Source: Prevotellaceae bacterium
GTDB taxonomy: Bacteria > Bacteroidota > Bacteroidia > Bacteroidales > Bacteroidaceae
Assembly (NCBI GenBank): GCA_022508685.1
Contig: JAFLUS010000079.1
Coordinates: 1-7,821 of the forward strand
DNA: 7,821 nucleotides
Reading direction: 5' to 3'
Numbering within the stretch: position 1 is the stretch's first letter; each line of letters opens with the position of its first letter. Position numbers and translations under genes: made by a program. The notes under the pieces are model-generated. The model saw only the letters and a list, made by a program, of their open reading frames with translations. It made no database searches and was not told the origin of the DNA. This document shows, piece by piece, positions 1 through 5,918 of this stretch.

Positions 1-1091
1 TAACAACGAATGCTCAGCAATGTGCAATATTAGAGTTTCGTGGCGCACGAAGTGTCTCGGAAGCTGATGTTGACGGCATTTCGGAAATGTTTATGACTTA
101 TTTTCATCCTGTCGGCTATATTATGGTGGAACGAGCCCAAATAGACAAGGTAATTTCTGAGCAGGGTTTTCAATCCTCAAGTCTTACAGAGGCTCAAATG
201 GTGAAGCTTGGAGAAATTCTGAATGTATCCAAAGTGGTTGTGGGTACTGTAAGTATGTTGGGAGGAGAATATCAAGTGGATGTACGGGTAGTTGATGTTG
301 AGTTAGGTCATGATATCGCTGCGGAAGGCGCATCATTCAATGGTAATTATCGTACCAATGTTAGCAATCTTGCCACCAGACTTGCTAATAAACTTGCTTT
401 GGCAACACCCCTCTCTCCTCAAGAAAGTTATGCAAAAGGAAAAAAAGAATACGATGCTGAAAACTATGCCGAAGCTGTACAATGGTTTCAAAAAGCGGCA
501 GAACAGGGGCATGCCGAAGCGCAGTACGCTTTGGGATTGTGCTATTACCGGGGCGAAGGCGTGCAGAAGAACTATGCCGAAGCCGTACAATGGTTTCAAA
601 AAGCAGCGGAACAGGGACATGCCGATGCGCAGAGAGCTTTGGGAGTGTGCTATTACAATGGCGAAGGCGTGCAGAAGAACGATGCCGAAGCCGTAAAATG
701 GTTTCAAAAAGTGGCGGAACAGGGACATGCCGATGCGCAGTACAATTTGGGATTGTGCTATTACCGGGGCTATGGCATGCAGCAAAACTATGCCGAAGCC
801 GTAAAATGGTTCCGAAAAGCAGCGGAACAGGGAAATGCCGATGCGCAGTGCGCTTTGGGAGTGTGCTATGCCAAGGGCAATGGCGTGCCGCAAAACTATG
901 AAGAAGCCGTAAAATGGTATAGAAAAGCAGCGGAACAGGGATATGCCACAGCGCAGTACAATTTGGGGTGGTGCTATGAAAGGGGCAATGGTGTGGGGGA
1001 AAACTCTACTGAAGCCGCAAAATGGCTCCGAAAAGCGGCGGAACAGGGAGATGCCGATGCGCAGAAAGCTTTGAATGAGTTGGGATATTGA
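1..1091 (+). CDS. CsgG-like domain protein with C-terminal Sel1 repeats (5' partial)
   Basis: The frame is open from base 3 to a TGA at 1089-1091, so the true start lies left of the window; the first in-window Met (base 87) is internal. Residues encoded before it (AILEFRG..VSEADVDGISE) continue the same fold. From Met87 as residue 1, residues 1-105 resemble the CsgG/FlgO/LpoB-type periplasmic domain: an ERAQIDKVISEQGF segment (15-28), then LGEILNVSKVVVGTVS (41-56) and a DVRVVDVELG strand (65-74). Residues 127-334 are five complete 36-residue Sel1-like repeats (AEAVxWFQKAAEQGHADAQ..LGxCYYxGxGVxxN) plus a shorter sixth. Sel1 repeats form alpha-alpha superhelices that bind other proteins; CsgG-like domains are usually exported and envelope-associated. 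A scaffold in the envelope is therefore my inference; no enzyme motif is visible. The signal peptide, if any, is off the edge. The gene is visibly more AT-rich than the aroQ-side genes. A strong terminator follows. Confidence 0.82.
   Translation, partial: TTNAQQCAILEFRGARSVSEADVDGISEMFMTYFHPVGYIMVERAQIDKVISEQGFQSSSLTEAQMVKLGEILNVSKVVVGTVSMLGGEYQVDVRVVDVELGHDIAAEGASFNGNYRTNVSNLATRLANKLALATPLSPQESYAKGKKEYDAENYAEAVQWFQKAAEQGHAEAQYALGLCYYRGEGVQKNYAEAVQWFQKAAEQGHADAQRALGVCYYNGEGVQKNDAEAVKWFQKVAEQGHADAQYNLGLCYYRGYGMQQNYAEAVKWFRKAAEQGNADAQCALGVCYAKGNGVPQNYEEAVKWYRKAAEQGYATAQYNLGWCYERGNGVGENSTEAAKWLRKAAEQGDADAQKALNELGY
465..1088 (+). repeat. 108-bp tandem repeats encoding Sel1 units
   Basis: Units start at 465, 573, 681, 789, 897 and 1005, exactly 108 bp (36 codons) apart; the last unit stops after 28 codons at the gene end. 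Near-identical DNA recurs in each, for example GCCGAAGCCGTA and GCGGAACAGGGA. The strictly conserved period and high DNA identity indicate recent tandem duplication, and unit number could change in frame by recombination. Confidence 0.9.
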
Positions 1092-1147
1092 GTCAAGAGA
1101 ATTTCCTTGTGAAATAGGCGGCACAAAGACTGACGATAACCATGAAA

Positions 1148-1189
1148 CGGCGGAAGCAGCATGAGGTTGCTTCCGCCGCTGCCGTTTTT
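1148..1189 (+). terminator. Rho-independent terminator of the Sel1 gene
   Basis: A perfect 11-bp GC-rich stem (CGGCGGAAGCA at 1148-1158 pairing with TGCTTCCGCCG at 1168-1178) encloses a 9-nt loop and is followed within 7 nt by a run of five T (1185-1189). AAACGGC at 1145-1151 can alternatively pair with GCCGTTT at 1181-1187, which would bring the hairpin directly against the T run. It lies 57 bp after the Sel1-gene stop and points in its direction. On the minus strand there is only TTT after the stem, so termination of xerD here is doubtful. Confidence 0.85.
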
Positions 1190-1290
1190 GGCATCTCTTT
1201 CGCTGCTTCAACAATGATGTATGGCGTTGGGCAGAGGGTATATCCATGTGCTTCTCCCTATGCCGCCCCAAATTTGCAGAGGTTTTTCCT

Positions 1291-1324
1291 CACGCGCGCG
1301 TGCACGCGTGCGCGCATATATATA
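1291..1324. other. 34-bp alternating pyrimidine-purine tract (Z-DNA-prone)
   Basis: Every step from 1291 to 1324 alternates pyrimidine-purine without a break: 17 dinucleotides made of eight CG, three CA, two TG and four TA. It contains the 12-bp palindrome CGCGTGCACGCG (1297-1308) and the overlapping 10-bp palindrome GCACGCGTGC (1302-1311), so cruciform or hairpin forms are also possible. It sits in the convergent intergenic region between the Sel1-gene terminator and the 3' end of xerD. The rest of 1190-1354 shows no gene, RNA or promoter that I can recognise. Confidence 0.8.
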
Positions 1325-1354
1325 ATAAGGTATGTATCGGGGGCTTGTGCCACC

Positions 1355-2251
1355 CTATTCGGGGTGCGCCATGTAGCGCGGGTGGTGGCAGAGGAGTTCG
1401 TCGCGCAGACGAGAAGTGTCGGTATGCAGATAGATTTGGGTCGTACCAATGCTCTCATGCCCCAGCATGGTCTGAATGGCGCGGAGGTTGGCACCGCCTT
1501 CGAGCAACGTCGTGGCGAAGGAGTGGCGGAGCGTGTGGGGGCTGACGGTCTTGTCGATGCCGGCGTCTTCGACGAGTTGCTTAATCATGCGGAAGACGGT
1601 GATGCGGGAGATGTTCTTGCGGAACTGGCTGATGAAGAGGTAATCTTCGTAACCATGTCGGATGTCGAGATGAGCACGCTGGGAGAGCCAGAGGTTGATG
1701 TCGTGGACGGCACGTGCGGAGATAGGCACGAGGCGCTGCTTGGAGCCTTTGCCGTTGACGCGGATGAACTCTTGGTCGAGATAGAGGTCGCCGAGACGGA
1801 GGTTGCAGAGTTCGCTGACGCGCAGTCCGCAGGAGAAAAGCGTTTCGACAATGGCGCGGTTGCGGTGGCCGAAGGGTGCGGAGAGGTCGATGCACGCCTC
1901 CATGCGGTCGATTTCGTCGACGGTGAGGGTGTCGGGCAGGTGTTGGGGTTTCTTCGGATGCTCCAGCAGTTCCATGGGGTCGGTGTCGAGATGTCCGTCG
2001 AGCACGAGGAAGCGGTAGTAACTGTGCACGCCGGCAAGGATGCGGGCAAGCGAGACGGGGTGGATGCCGATGTCGATGATGGCGGCAGAGAACTGGTGGA
2101 AGTGGTCGAGCGTAACGTCCAGCGGGTCGATGCCTTCGGTGTCGAGGAATTGGAGGAACTTCCGGATGTCGCGTTCGTAGGCATCGACGGTGTGGTCGGA
2201 AAATCCTCGTTCGAGTTTCAGATATTGGCGGTAGCGACGCAGGAGGGGCAT
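1355..2251 (-). CDS. xerD: Tyrosine recombinase XerD
   Basis: XerD/XerC-type tyrosine recombinases cut and rejoin DNA at dif sites to resolve chromosome dimers before division. The protein is 298 residues, the same length as E. coli XerD. Residues 1-100 form the N-terminal SAM-like DNA-binding domain (LKLERGFSDHTVDAYERDI) and 105-290 the catalytic domain. All catalytic residues are visible: R144 (CGLRVSEL), K168 (GKGSKQR), H239 and R242 (HTLRHSF), H265 (LGHESI) and nucleophile Y274 (TQIYLHT). The spacing matches E. coli XerD with an offset of 4-5. The ATG at 2251 gives the family length and I see no in-frame alternative upstream. It is transcribed divergently from aroQ, an arrangement I recall from other Bacteroidales, and no att site or phage gene is nearby; this supports a housekeeping role. 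No convincing terminator follows. XerC versus XerD naming is based on overall resemblance. Confidence 0.93.
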   Translation of the reverse strand: MPLLRRYRQYLKLERGFSDHTVDAYERDIRKFLQFLDTEGIDPLDVTLDHFHQFSAAIIDIGIHPVSLARILAGVHSYYRFLVLDGHLDTDPMELLEHPKKPQHLPDTLTVDEIDRMEACIDLSAPFGHRNRAIVETLFSCGLRVSELCNLRLGDLYLDQEFIRVNGKGSKQRLVPISARAVHDINLWLSQRAHLDIRHGYEDYLFISQFRKNISRITVFRMIKQLVEDAGIDKTVSPHTLRHSFATTLLEGGANLRAIQTMLGHESIGTTQIYLHTDTSRLRDELLCHHPRYMAHPE

Positions 2252-2294
2252 GGAGATGAGGTTGAAAAGTGGAAATCGGCAGTCGGGAATCGGG

Positions 2295-2303
2295 GCAAAG
2301 TTA
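2295..2303 (-). promoter_or_regulatory. Putative xerD promoter, -7 element
   Basis: The minus strand reads TAACTTTGC, a full match to the Bacteroidetes sigma-ABfr -7 consensus TAnnTTTG. It ends 43 bases before the xerD ATG, implying a 5' leader of roughly 35-40 nt. No TTTG occurs about 20 nt upstream (GC-rich sequence is there); a TTTG at 2316-2319 is too close. The call therefore rests on the -7 element and its position. Confidence 0.55.
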
Positions 2304-2332
2304 GCGTTTTTATTTCAAATTTCCCGCCTCCG

Positions 2333-2365
2333 TTTTCGATTTTCAATTATTTCGCTTAACTTTGC
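2333..2365 (+). promoter_or_regulatory. Putative aroQ operon promoter (-33/-7)
   Basis: TAACTTTGC at 2357-2365 matches the Bacteroidetes -7 consensus TAnnTTTG exactly. TTTT at 2333-2336, 20 bp upstream, is a three-of-four match to the -33 TTTG. Transcription would begin near 2368-2372, giving a leader of only about 15 nt before the aroQ ATG at 2385, with no Shine-Dalgarno sequence. No other promoter-like site is obvious before the downstream genes, so it may drive the whole plus-strand run. Confidence 0.65.
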
Positions 2366-2369
2366 GCAT

Positions 2370-2381
2370 CCAAACGTTTGG
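2370..2381. promoter_or_regulatory. 12-bp perfect palindrome in the aroQ leader (possible operator)
   Basis: CCAAACGTTTGG is a perfect inverted repeat located at about the predicted transcription start and ending 3 bp before the aroQ ATG. Its AAACGTTT core with a central CG resembles operators of the LacI/PurR family (the PurR box has the same CAAACGTTTG core). The position would suit repression of aroQ. Whether anything binds here is inference; a 12-bp palindrome can arise by chance. Confidence 0.35.
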
Positions 2382-2384
2382 TAT

Positions 2385-2822
2385 ATGACGAAAATACTGA
2401 TTCTGAACGGGCCGAACCTGAATTTGTTGGGACGGCGCGAACCGGGTGTGTATGGCAGTCGCGGATTTGAGGACTACCTCGCCGACTTGCGCAACCGCTA
2501 CGCAGGGCAGGTGGAACTGACGTATTTCCAATCGAACCACGAAGGCGACCTCGTCGACAAACTGCACGAAGCCGGCTTCGGAGCCGTCGACGGCGTGGTG
2601 CTGAATGCCGGTGCCTACACGCACACGAGCGTGGCACTGCACGACGCCATCCGTGCCGTCGAAGTGCCGGTGGTCGAAGTCCACATTTCGAACGTGCACC
2701 AACGCGAGCCGTTCCGCCACCACTCGCTGCTGTCGGCAGCCTGCCGCGGTGTCATCTGCGGATTTGGGCTCGACTCCTATCGGTTGGGCATCGAAGCCCT
2801 GACCGGAAATGCGGAGGACTGA
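2385..2822 (+). CDS. aroQ: Type II 3-dehydroquinate dehydratase
   Basis: AroQ dehydrates 3-dehydroquinate to 3-dehydroshikimate, the third step of the shikimate pathway to aromatic amino acids, in the cytoplasm as a dodecamer. The product is 145 residues, typical for the type II family. Visible landmarks are the N-terminal strand and lid ILNGPNLNLLGRREPGVYG with R18 and catalytic Y23, QSNHEGDLVDKL (49-60), NAGAYTH with N74 and H80, EVHISN with H100 and N103, and R111 in FRHHS. These fall one residue before the Mycobacterium tuberculosis catalytic positions (R19, Y24, N75, H81, H101, R112). The frame extends upstream to 2250, but the ATG at 2385 begins exactly at the conserved MTKILILNGPN start and lies just after the predicted promoter; the upstream part would overlap xerD. 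It is the first gene of the plus-strand run, and the next start is 3 bp after its stop. Confidence 0.95.
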   Translation: MTKILILNGPNLNLLGRREPGVYGSRGFEDYLADLRNRYAGQVELTYFQSNHEGDLVDKLHEAGFGAVDGVVLNAGAYTHTSVALHDAIRAVEVPVVEVHISNVHQREPFRHHSLLSAACRGVICGFGLDSYRLGIEALTGNAED

Positions 2823-2825
2823 CCC

Positions 2826-3470
2826 ATGAGCGAAACGGAGCGCATAGACGACTACATCGCGGCGCACATCGACGCTGAACCCGAGTATCTGCACCGGCTC
2901 TACCGGGCGACTCACCTGCATCTGCTCTACCCCCGCATGGCGAGCGGACACCTGCAGGGCCGTCTGCTCAAGATGCTCGTGCAGATGATACGCCCCCAAT
3001 GCGTGTTGGAACTCGGCACCTACAGCGGATATTCTGCCCTGTGCATGGCTGAAGGACTGGCAGACGACGCGGTGCTCCACACCATCGAGGTGAACGACGA
3101 ACAGGAGGACTTCACCCGTCCGTGGATAGAGGGTTCTGCCCATGCCCGGAAAATTCATCTGCACATCGGCGACGCCATGGAGATTGTGCCGCGACTCGGC
3201 TTGCAGTTCGACATGATTTTCATCGACGCCGACAAGCGCCGCTACCGCGACTACTACGACATGGTGATGCCCATGCTCCGCCGTGGCGGCTACATCGTGG
3301 CAGACAACACGCTGTGGGACAACCACGTGGTGGAACCGCTGCGGAAGAACGACGAACAGACGCGCGGCATCATGGAATTCAACGACGTCGTCGCTGCCGA
3401 CGGCAGGGTGGAGAAAGTCATCCTCCCCTTACGCGACGGACTCACCATCATCAGAAAAAAGACAGAATAA
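2826..3470 (+). CDS. COMT-like SAM-dependent O-methyltransferase
   Basis: This 214-residue protein belongs to the Methyltransf_3 family (CCoAOMT/catechol O-methyltransferase-like, as B. subtilis YrrM). It would transfer a methyl group from S-adenosylmethionine to a hydroxyl, usually with a divalent metal; the substrate cannot be read from sequence. The SAM-binding motif I is VLELGTYSGYSA (60-71), with acidic E88 after strand 2 (TIEVN), GDA at 115-117, the metal-site motif FDMIFIDADK (128-137) and ADN at 159-161. The C-terminal strand region is complete (DGLTIIRKK). It starts 3 bp after aroQ and ends 6 bp before rbfA, so translation is probably coupled. A tRNA-modifying role (as for TrmR, which methylates 5-hydroxyuridine) is possible given the neighbouring rbfA, but this is inference. 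Confidence 0.88.
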   Translation: MSETERIDDYIAAHIDAEPEYLHRLYRATHLHLLYPRMASGHLQGRLLKMLVQMIRPQCVLELGTYSGYSALCMAEGLADDAVLHTIEVNDEQEDFTRPWIEGSAHARKIHLHIGDAMEIVPRLGLQFDMIFIDADKRRYRDYYDMVMPMLRRGGYIVADNTLWDNHVVEPLRKNDEQTRGIMEFNDVVAADGRVEKVILPLRDGLTIIRKKTE

Positions 3471-3476
3471 GCATTT

Positions 3477-3812
3477 ATGGAAACAACTCGACAAAACAAA
3501 ATCGCACGCCTTATACAAAAGGATTTGAGCACTATCTTTCAGGAAGAAACGCGCAAGACGCGAGGCATCCTCGTCAGCGTGAGCATCGTCCGCGTCAGTC
3601 CCGACTTGAGCGTGGCGAAGGCCTATCTGAGCATCTTCCCGCCGGCAAAGGCACAGGAAATGCTCGACAACATCAACGAACAGGCTGCCGCCATCCGCTA
3701 CAAACTGGGTACGCTGGAACGCCACCAACTGCGCATCATACCCGAACTGAAATTCTTCCTCGACGATTCGCTCGACTATCTCGACAACATCGACCGCCTG
3801 CTCCAAAACTGA
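3477..3812 (+). CDS. rbfA: Ribosome-binding factor A
   Basis: RbfA is a small KH-fold protein that binds the pre-30S subunit near the 5' helix of 16S rRNA and helps its final maturation, especially in the cold. The product has 111 residues, normal for the family. Recognisable parts are the N-terminal helix RQNKIARLIQKDLSTIFQEE (5-24), the strand pair ILVSVSIVRVSPDLSVAKAY (31-50) with the conserved V-SPDL-A-Y pattern, and the C-terminal LRIIPELKFFLDDSLDY (84-100) followed by the helix to the end. It is in line with the O-methyltransferase gene upstream (6 bp) and the permease gene downstream (8 bp). Nothing is unusual about it. Confidence 0.94.
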   Translation: METTRQNKIARLIQKDLSTIFQEETRKTRGILVSVSIVRVSPDLSVAKAYLSIFPPAKAQEMLDNINEQAAAIRYKLGTLERHQLRIIPELKFFLDDSLDYLDNIDRLLQN

Positions 3813-3820
3813 CCCGCTCC

Positions 3821-5059
3821 GTGAAGTTCGAGTTCAACATAGCACGACGCTATCTCTTCGCCAAGAAGTCGCACCATGCCATCAACATCATCAGCGGCAT
3901 CTCCGCCTTTGGCGTAGCCGTAGCCACGGCAGCCCTCGTGTGCATATTGTCGGTGTTCAACGGGTTCGGCGACATGGTGAGCAACCTCTTCACCGCCTTC
4001 GACCCCGAACTCAAAATCATGCCCACCAGCGGAAAGTACGTGCCTGCCGACGTCGACGAACTGACGAACCTGCGCAACGACCCCGACGTGGCCGTCTACA
4101 CCGAAGTCGTCGAAGACCAAGCCCTGCTGTCGGCCAACAACCGGCAAGTGATGGTCACGCTGAAGGGCGTCGACAGCACCTACACGAAGCAGACCGACTT
4201 TGAGCGCATCCGCGAAGGACAAGGCGAATTTGTGCTCGGCAGCATGGACCTCATCGACTACGGCGTGCTGGGCATCCATCTCCTCGAACAACTCGACATC
4301 AGCCTCGACGAACTGAAAGGCATCGACGTGTATGCACCCCGCAAAGGCGAACACATTGACCTGAACGACCCTGTGGAAAGTTTCAACTGCGAACAACTGT
4401 TCTCGCCACGCGTGGCATTCCGCGTCAAGCAAGCGAAGTACGACGCCAACTATGCCATCACCTCCATCGACTTTACCCGCCGCCTGTTTGAACGGCAAGG
4501 CTACGTCACCGCCATCGAACTGCGGCTGAAGGACGGCTGCGACGCAGAACGGGCGAAACAGCGCATCCGCAGCCAACTCGGCGACGCCTACTCCGTGCTC
4601 GACCGCTACGAACAGCAGGAGGACACGTTCCGCATCATGAAAGTGGAGAAACTCCTTTCCTACATCTTCCTCACGTTCGTGCTCATCATCGCCAGTTTCA
4701 ACATCATCGGCTCGCTGTCCATGCTCATCATCGACAAGCGGAACGACGTGCAGACGCTGCGCAACCTCGGTGCCAACCAGCGCCAAGTGGCACGCATCTT
4801 CCTGTTCGAAGGCTGGATGATTAGCCTGCTCGGTGCCGTCATCGGCATTGCTATCGGACTGGCACTCTGTCAAGTTCAGCAGACGTTCGAACTCATCAAG
4901 TTCGGTGCGGGCGACGGCAACTACATCATCAACGCCTATCCCGTCAGCGTCCACCTCTGGGACATCGTACTCATCTTCTTCACCGTCGCTGCCGTCGGAC
5001 TGATTTCCGTGTGGTATCCGGTGCAGCATTTCAGTAAAAAATATACCGCCGGCGAATAA
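3821..5059 (+). CDS. FtsX/LolE-type ABC transporter permease
   Basis: This is an inner-membrane permease of the LolC/LolE/MacB-FtsX class, which with a LolD-type ATPase extracts lipoproteins for transport to the outer membrane. I place the start at the GTG at 3821: it gives 412 residues and the typical N-terminus FNIARRYLFAKKSHHAINII, 8 bp after rbfA. The frame is open much further upstream, but there it merely runs through the O-methyltransferase gene and rbfA. A CTG at 3809 is a less likely start. Topology fits the family: TM1 at about 21-47 (with SVFNGFG), a large periplasmic domain at 50-275 (PELKI near 62-66), then TM2 277-304, TM3 332-352 and TM4 378-400. The FtsX signature region after TM2 is present (IIDKRNDVQTLRNLGANQRQ, 303-322). 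No ATPase gene is adjacent, so it must use a partner encoded elsewhere. LolC versus LolE cannot be decided. Confidence 0.88.
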   Translation: MKFEFNIARRYLFAKKSHHAINIISGISAFGVAVATAALVCILSVFNGFGDMVSNLFTAFDPELKIMPTSGKYVPADVDELTNLRNDPDVAVYTEVVEDQALLSANNRQVMVTLKGVDSTYTKQTDFERIREGQGEFVLGSMDLIDYGVLGIHLLEQLDISLDELKGIDVYAPRKGEHIDLNDPVESFNCEQLFSPRVAFRVKQAKYDANYAITSIDFTRRLFERQGYVTAIELRLKDGCDAERAKQRIRSQLGDAYSVLDRYEQQEDTFRIMKVEKLLSYIFLTFVLIIASFNIIGSLSMLIIDKRNDVQTLRNLGANQRQVARIFLFEGWMISLLGAVIGIAIGLALCQVQQTFELIKFGAGDGNYIINAYPVSVHLWDIVLIFFTVAAVGLISVWYPVQHFSKKYTAGE

Positions 5060-5096
5060 GGATTTCCCGCCGTCGGCATCACCAAATCGAACCATC

Positions 5097-5918
5097 ATGA
5101 CGAAGACCATACAGCATTCACTCCTCCTTGCAGCAGCATCCGTCCTGCTGCTCTGCAGTTGCGCCCAATCGGGACTGCTCACTTCAGCCACGTTCACGGC
5201 AACACCGACCCCGCTGACATACGTAGCCGGCAACGTACCGGTAGACATCCGCATGAACATCCCCGCCAAAGGGTTGGACAAGAACGCCGTCGTCACCTGC
5301 ACGCCACTGCTGCGCTGGGACGGAGGCAGCGCAAGCGGAACTGCCGTCACCATACAAGGCGAAAAGGTGGAAGGCAGTCGGCAAATCATCAGTTACAAGA
5401 ACGGCGGACAAGTGGCGATGAAAGCCACATTCCCCTTCTGCGAAGGCATGGAGAACAGCCGGCTCGTCATGACCTTCACGGTGCAGAAAGGCAAGCACGA
5501 CGTCGAACTGCCCGAACGGGAAATCGGCTACGGCACGCTCTGCACACCGGCACTGGTCTACAAGACGGCGGAGCATCCCGACGACGCCACCGACTCGCTT
5601 GCCATTCGCTACATCGTTCAGGGACAATACAACTGGGCAGCCGCACGACTGGAAGGCAGCGCCACCAACACGGCCATCCTTGCCCAAATCCTGTCGCAGA
5701 ACTATGCAGCAGCCCAGTCTGCACTCGCCAGCCATCCGCACCCCAACGCCATGACCCACTATCTGCGGGCATTGCTCGGTGCACGCATGGAGGACGAACA
5801 GGAAATCCGCACCGGCCTGCAAGCCGTGGTGCAGACCGACCCCACCCTTGCCCGCCGTGCACTCCACGACTTGGAATTCACCCCATATTCATCGCTCATT
5901 GAGCAAATCATCAAATGA
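5097..5918 (+). CDS. Putative lipoprotein with TPR-like C-terminal region
   Basis: The 273-residue product begins with a lipoprotein signal peptide: a basic start, hydrophobic LLLAAASVLLL (9-19) and lipobox LCSC with the acylated Cys at 22. Residues 30-150 look beta-rich (PLTYVAGNVPVDIRMNIPAK; TPLLRWDGG; GEKVEGSRQIISYKNGGQ), and 165-273 are helical with an Ala-rich, TPR-like pattern (GQYNWAAARLEGSATNTAIL; NYAAAQSALASHPH; AMTHYLRALLGARMED; ALHDLEF). I recall similar Bacteroidetes lipoproteins that combine such a beta domain with TPR-like helices, but I cannot assign a name or function. It starts 37 bp after the permease gene, the widest gap in the run, with no promoter motif seen in between. 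Its TGA overlaps the next ATG by 4 bp (ATGA at 5915-5918). Outer-membrane or periplasmic scaffolding is inference. Confidence 0.8.
   Translation: MTKTIQHSLLLAAASVLLLCSCAQSGLLTSATFTATPTPLTYVAGNVPVDIRMNIPAKGLDKNAVVTCTPLLRWDGGSASGTAVTIQGEKVEGSRQIISYKNGGQVAMKATFPFCEGMENSRLVMTFTVQKGKHDVELPEREIGYGTLCTPALVYKTAEHPDDATDSLAIRYIVQGQYNWAAARLEGSATNTAILAQILSQNYAAAQSALASHPHPNAMTHYLRALLGARMEDEQEIRTGLQAVVQTDPTLARRALHDLEFTPYSSLIEQIIK

Noticed and set aside
465..1088. CRISPR array or satellite
   Set aside because: The units are contiguous, in frame and encode Sel1 motifs; there are no spacers.
333..1271. 312-codon minus-strand open frame across the Sel1 repeats
   Set aside because: Its periodicity is only the reverse complement of the 108-bp repeats; no independent start context or family resemblance.
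1351..1366. Small hairpin (CACCC/GGGTG) at the xerD stop as its terminator
   Set aside because: Only a 5-bp stem overlapping the stop codon, with no T run on the minus strand.
1355..2251. Integrase of a mobile element
   Set aside because: Length and motif spacing match housekeeping XerD, and no att repeats, tRNA gene or cargo genes are near.
1142..2359. 405-codon plus-strand open frame antisense to xerD
   Set aside because: It begins inside the terminator and covers xerD, whose catalytic residues are all intact on the opposite strand. Its Val/Glu/Asp-rich translation is the expected complement of a GC-rich gene.
2343..3326. 327-codon minus-strand open frame across aroQ and the O-methyltransferase gene
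   Set aside because: It is antisense to two genes with clear catalytic motifs and has no recognisable domain.
3122..3820. Upstream extension of the permease frame
   Set aside because: The translation here is Arg/His-rich nonsense overlapping the O-methyltransferase gene and rbfA in another frame; the family N-terminus starts at the GTG at 3821.
5047..5082. GC-rich hairpin after the permease stop
   Set aside because: The arms pair imperfectly and no T run follows; the next gene is probably read through.
3776..5389. 537-codon minus-strand open frame across the permease gene
   Set aside because: Low-complexity Val/Asp/Glu-rich translation antisense to a well-supported permease gene, spanning two genes; a composition artefact.
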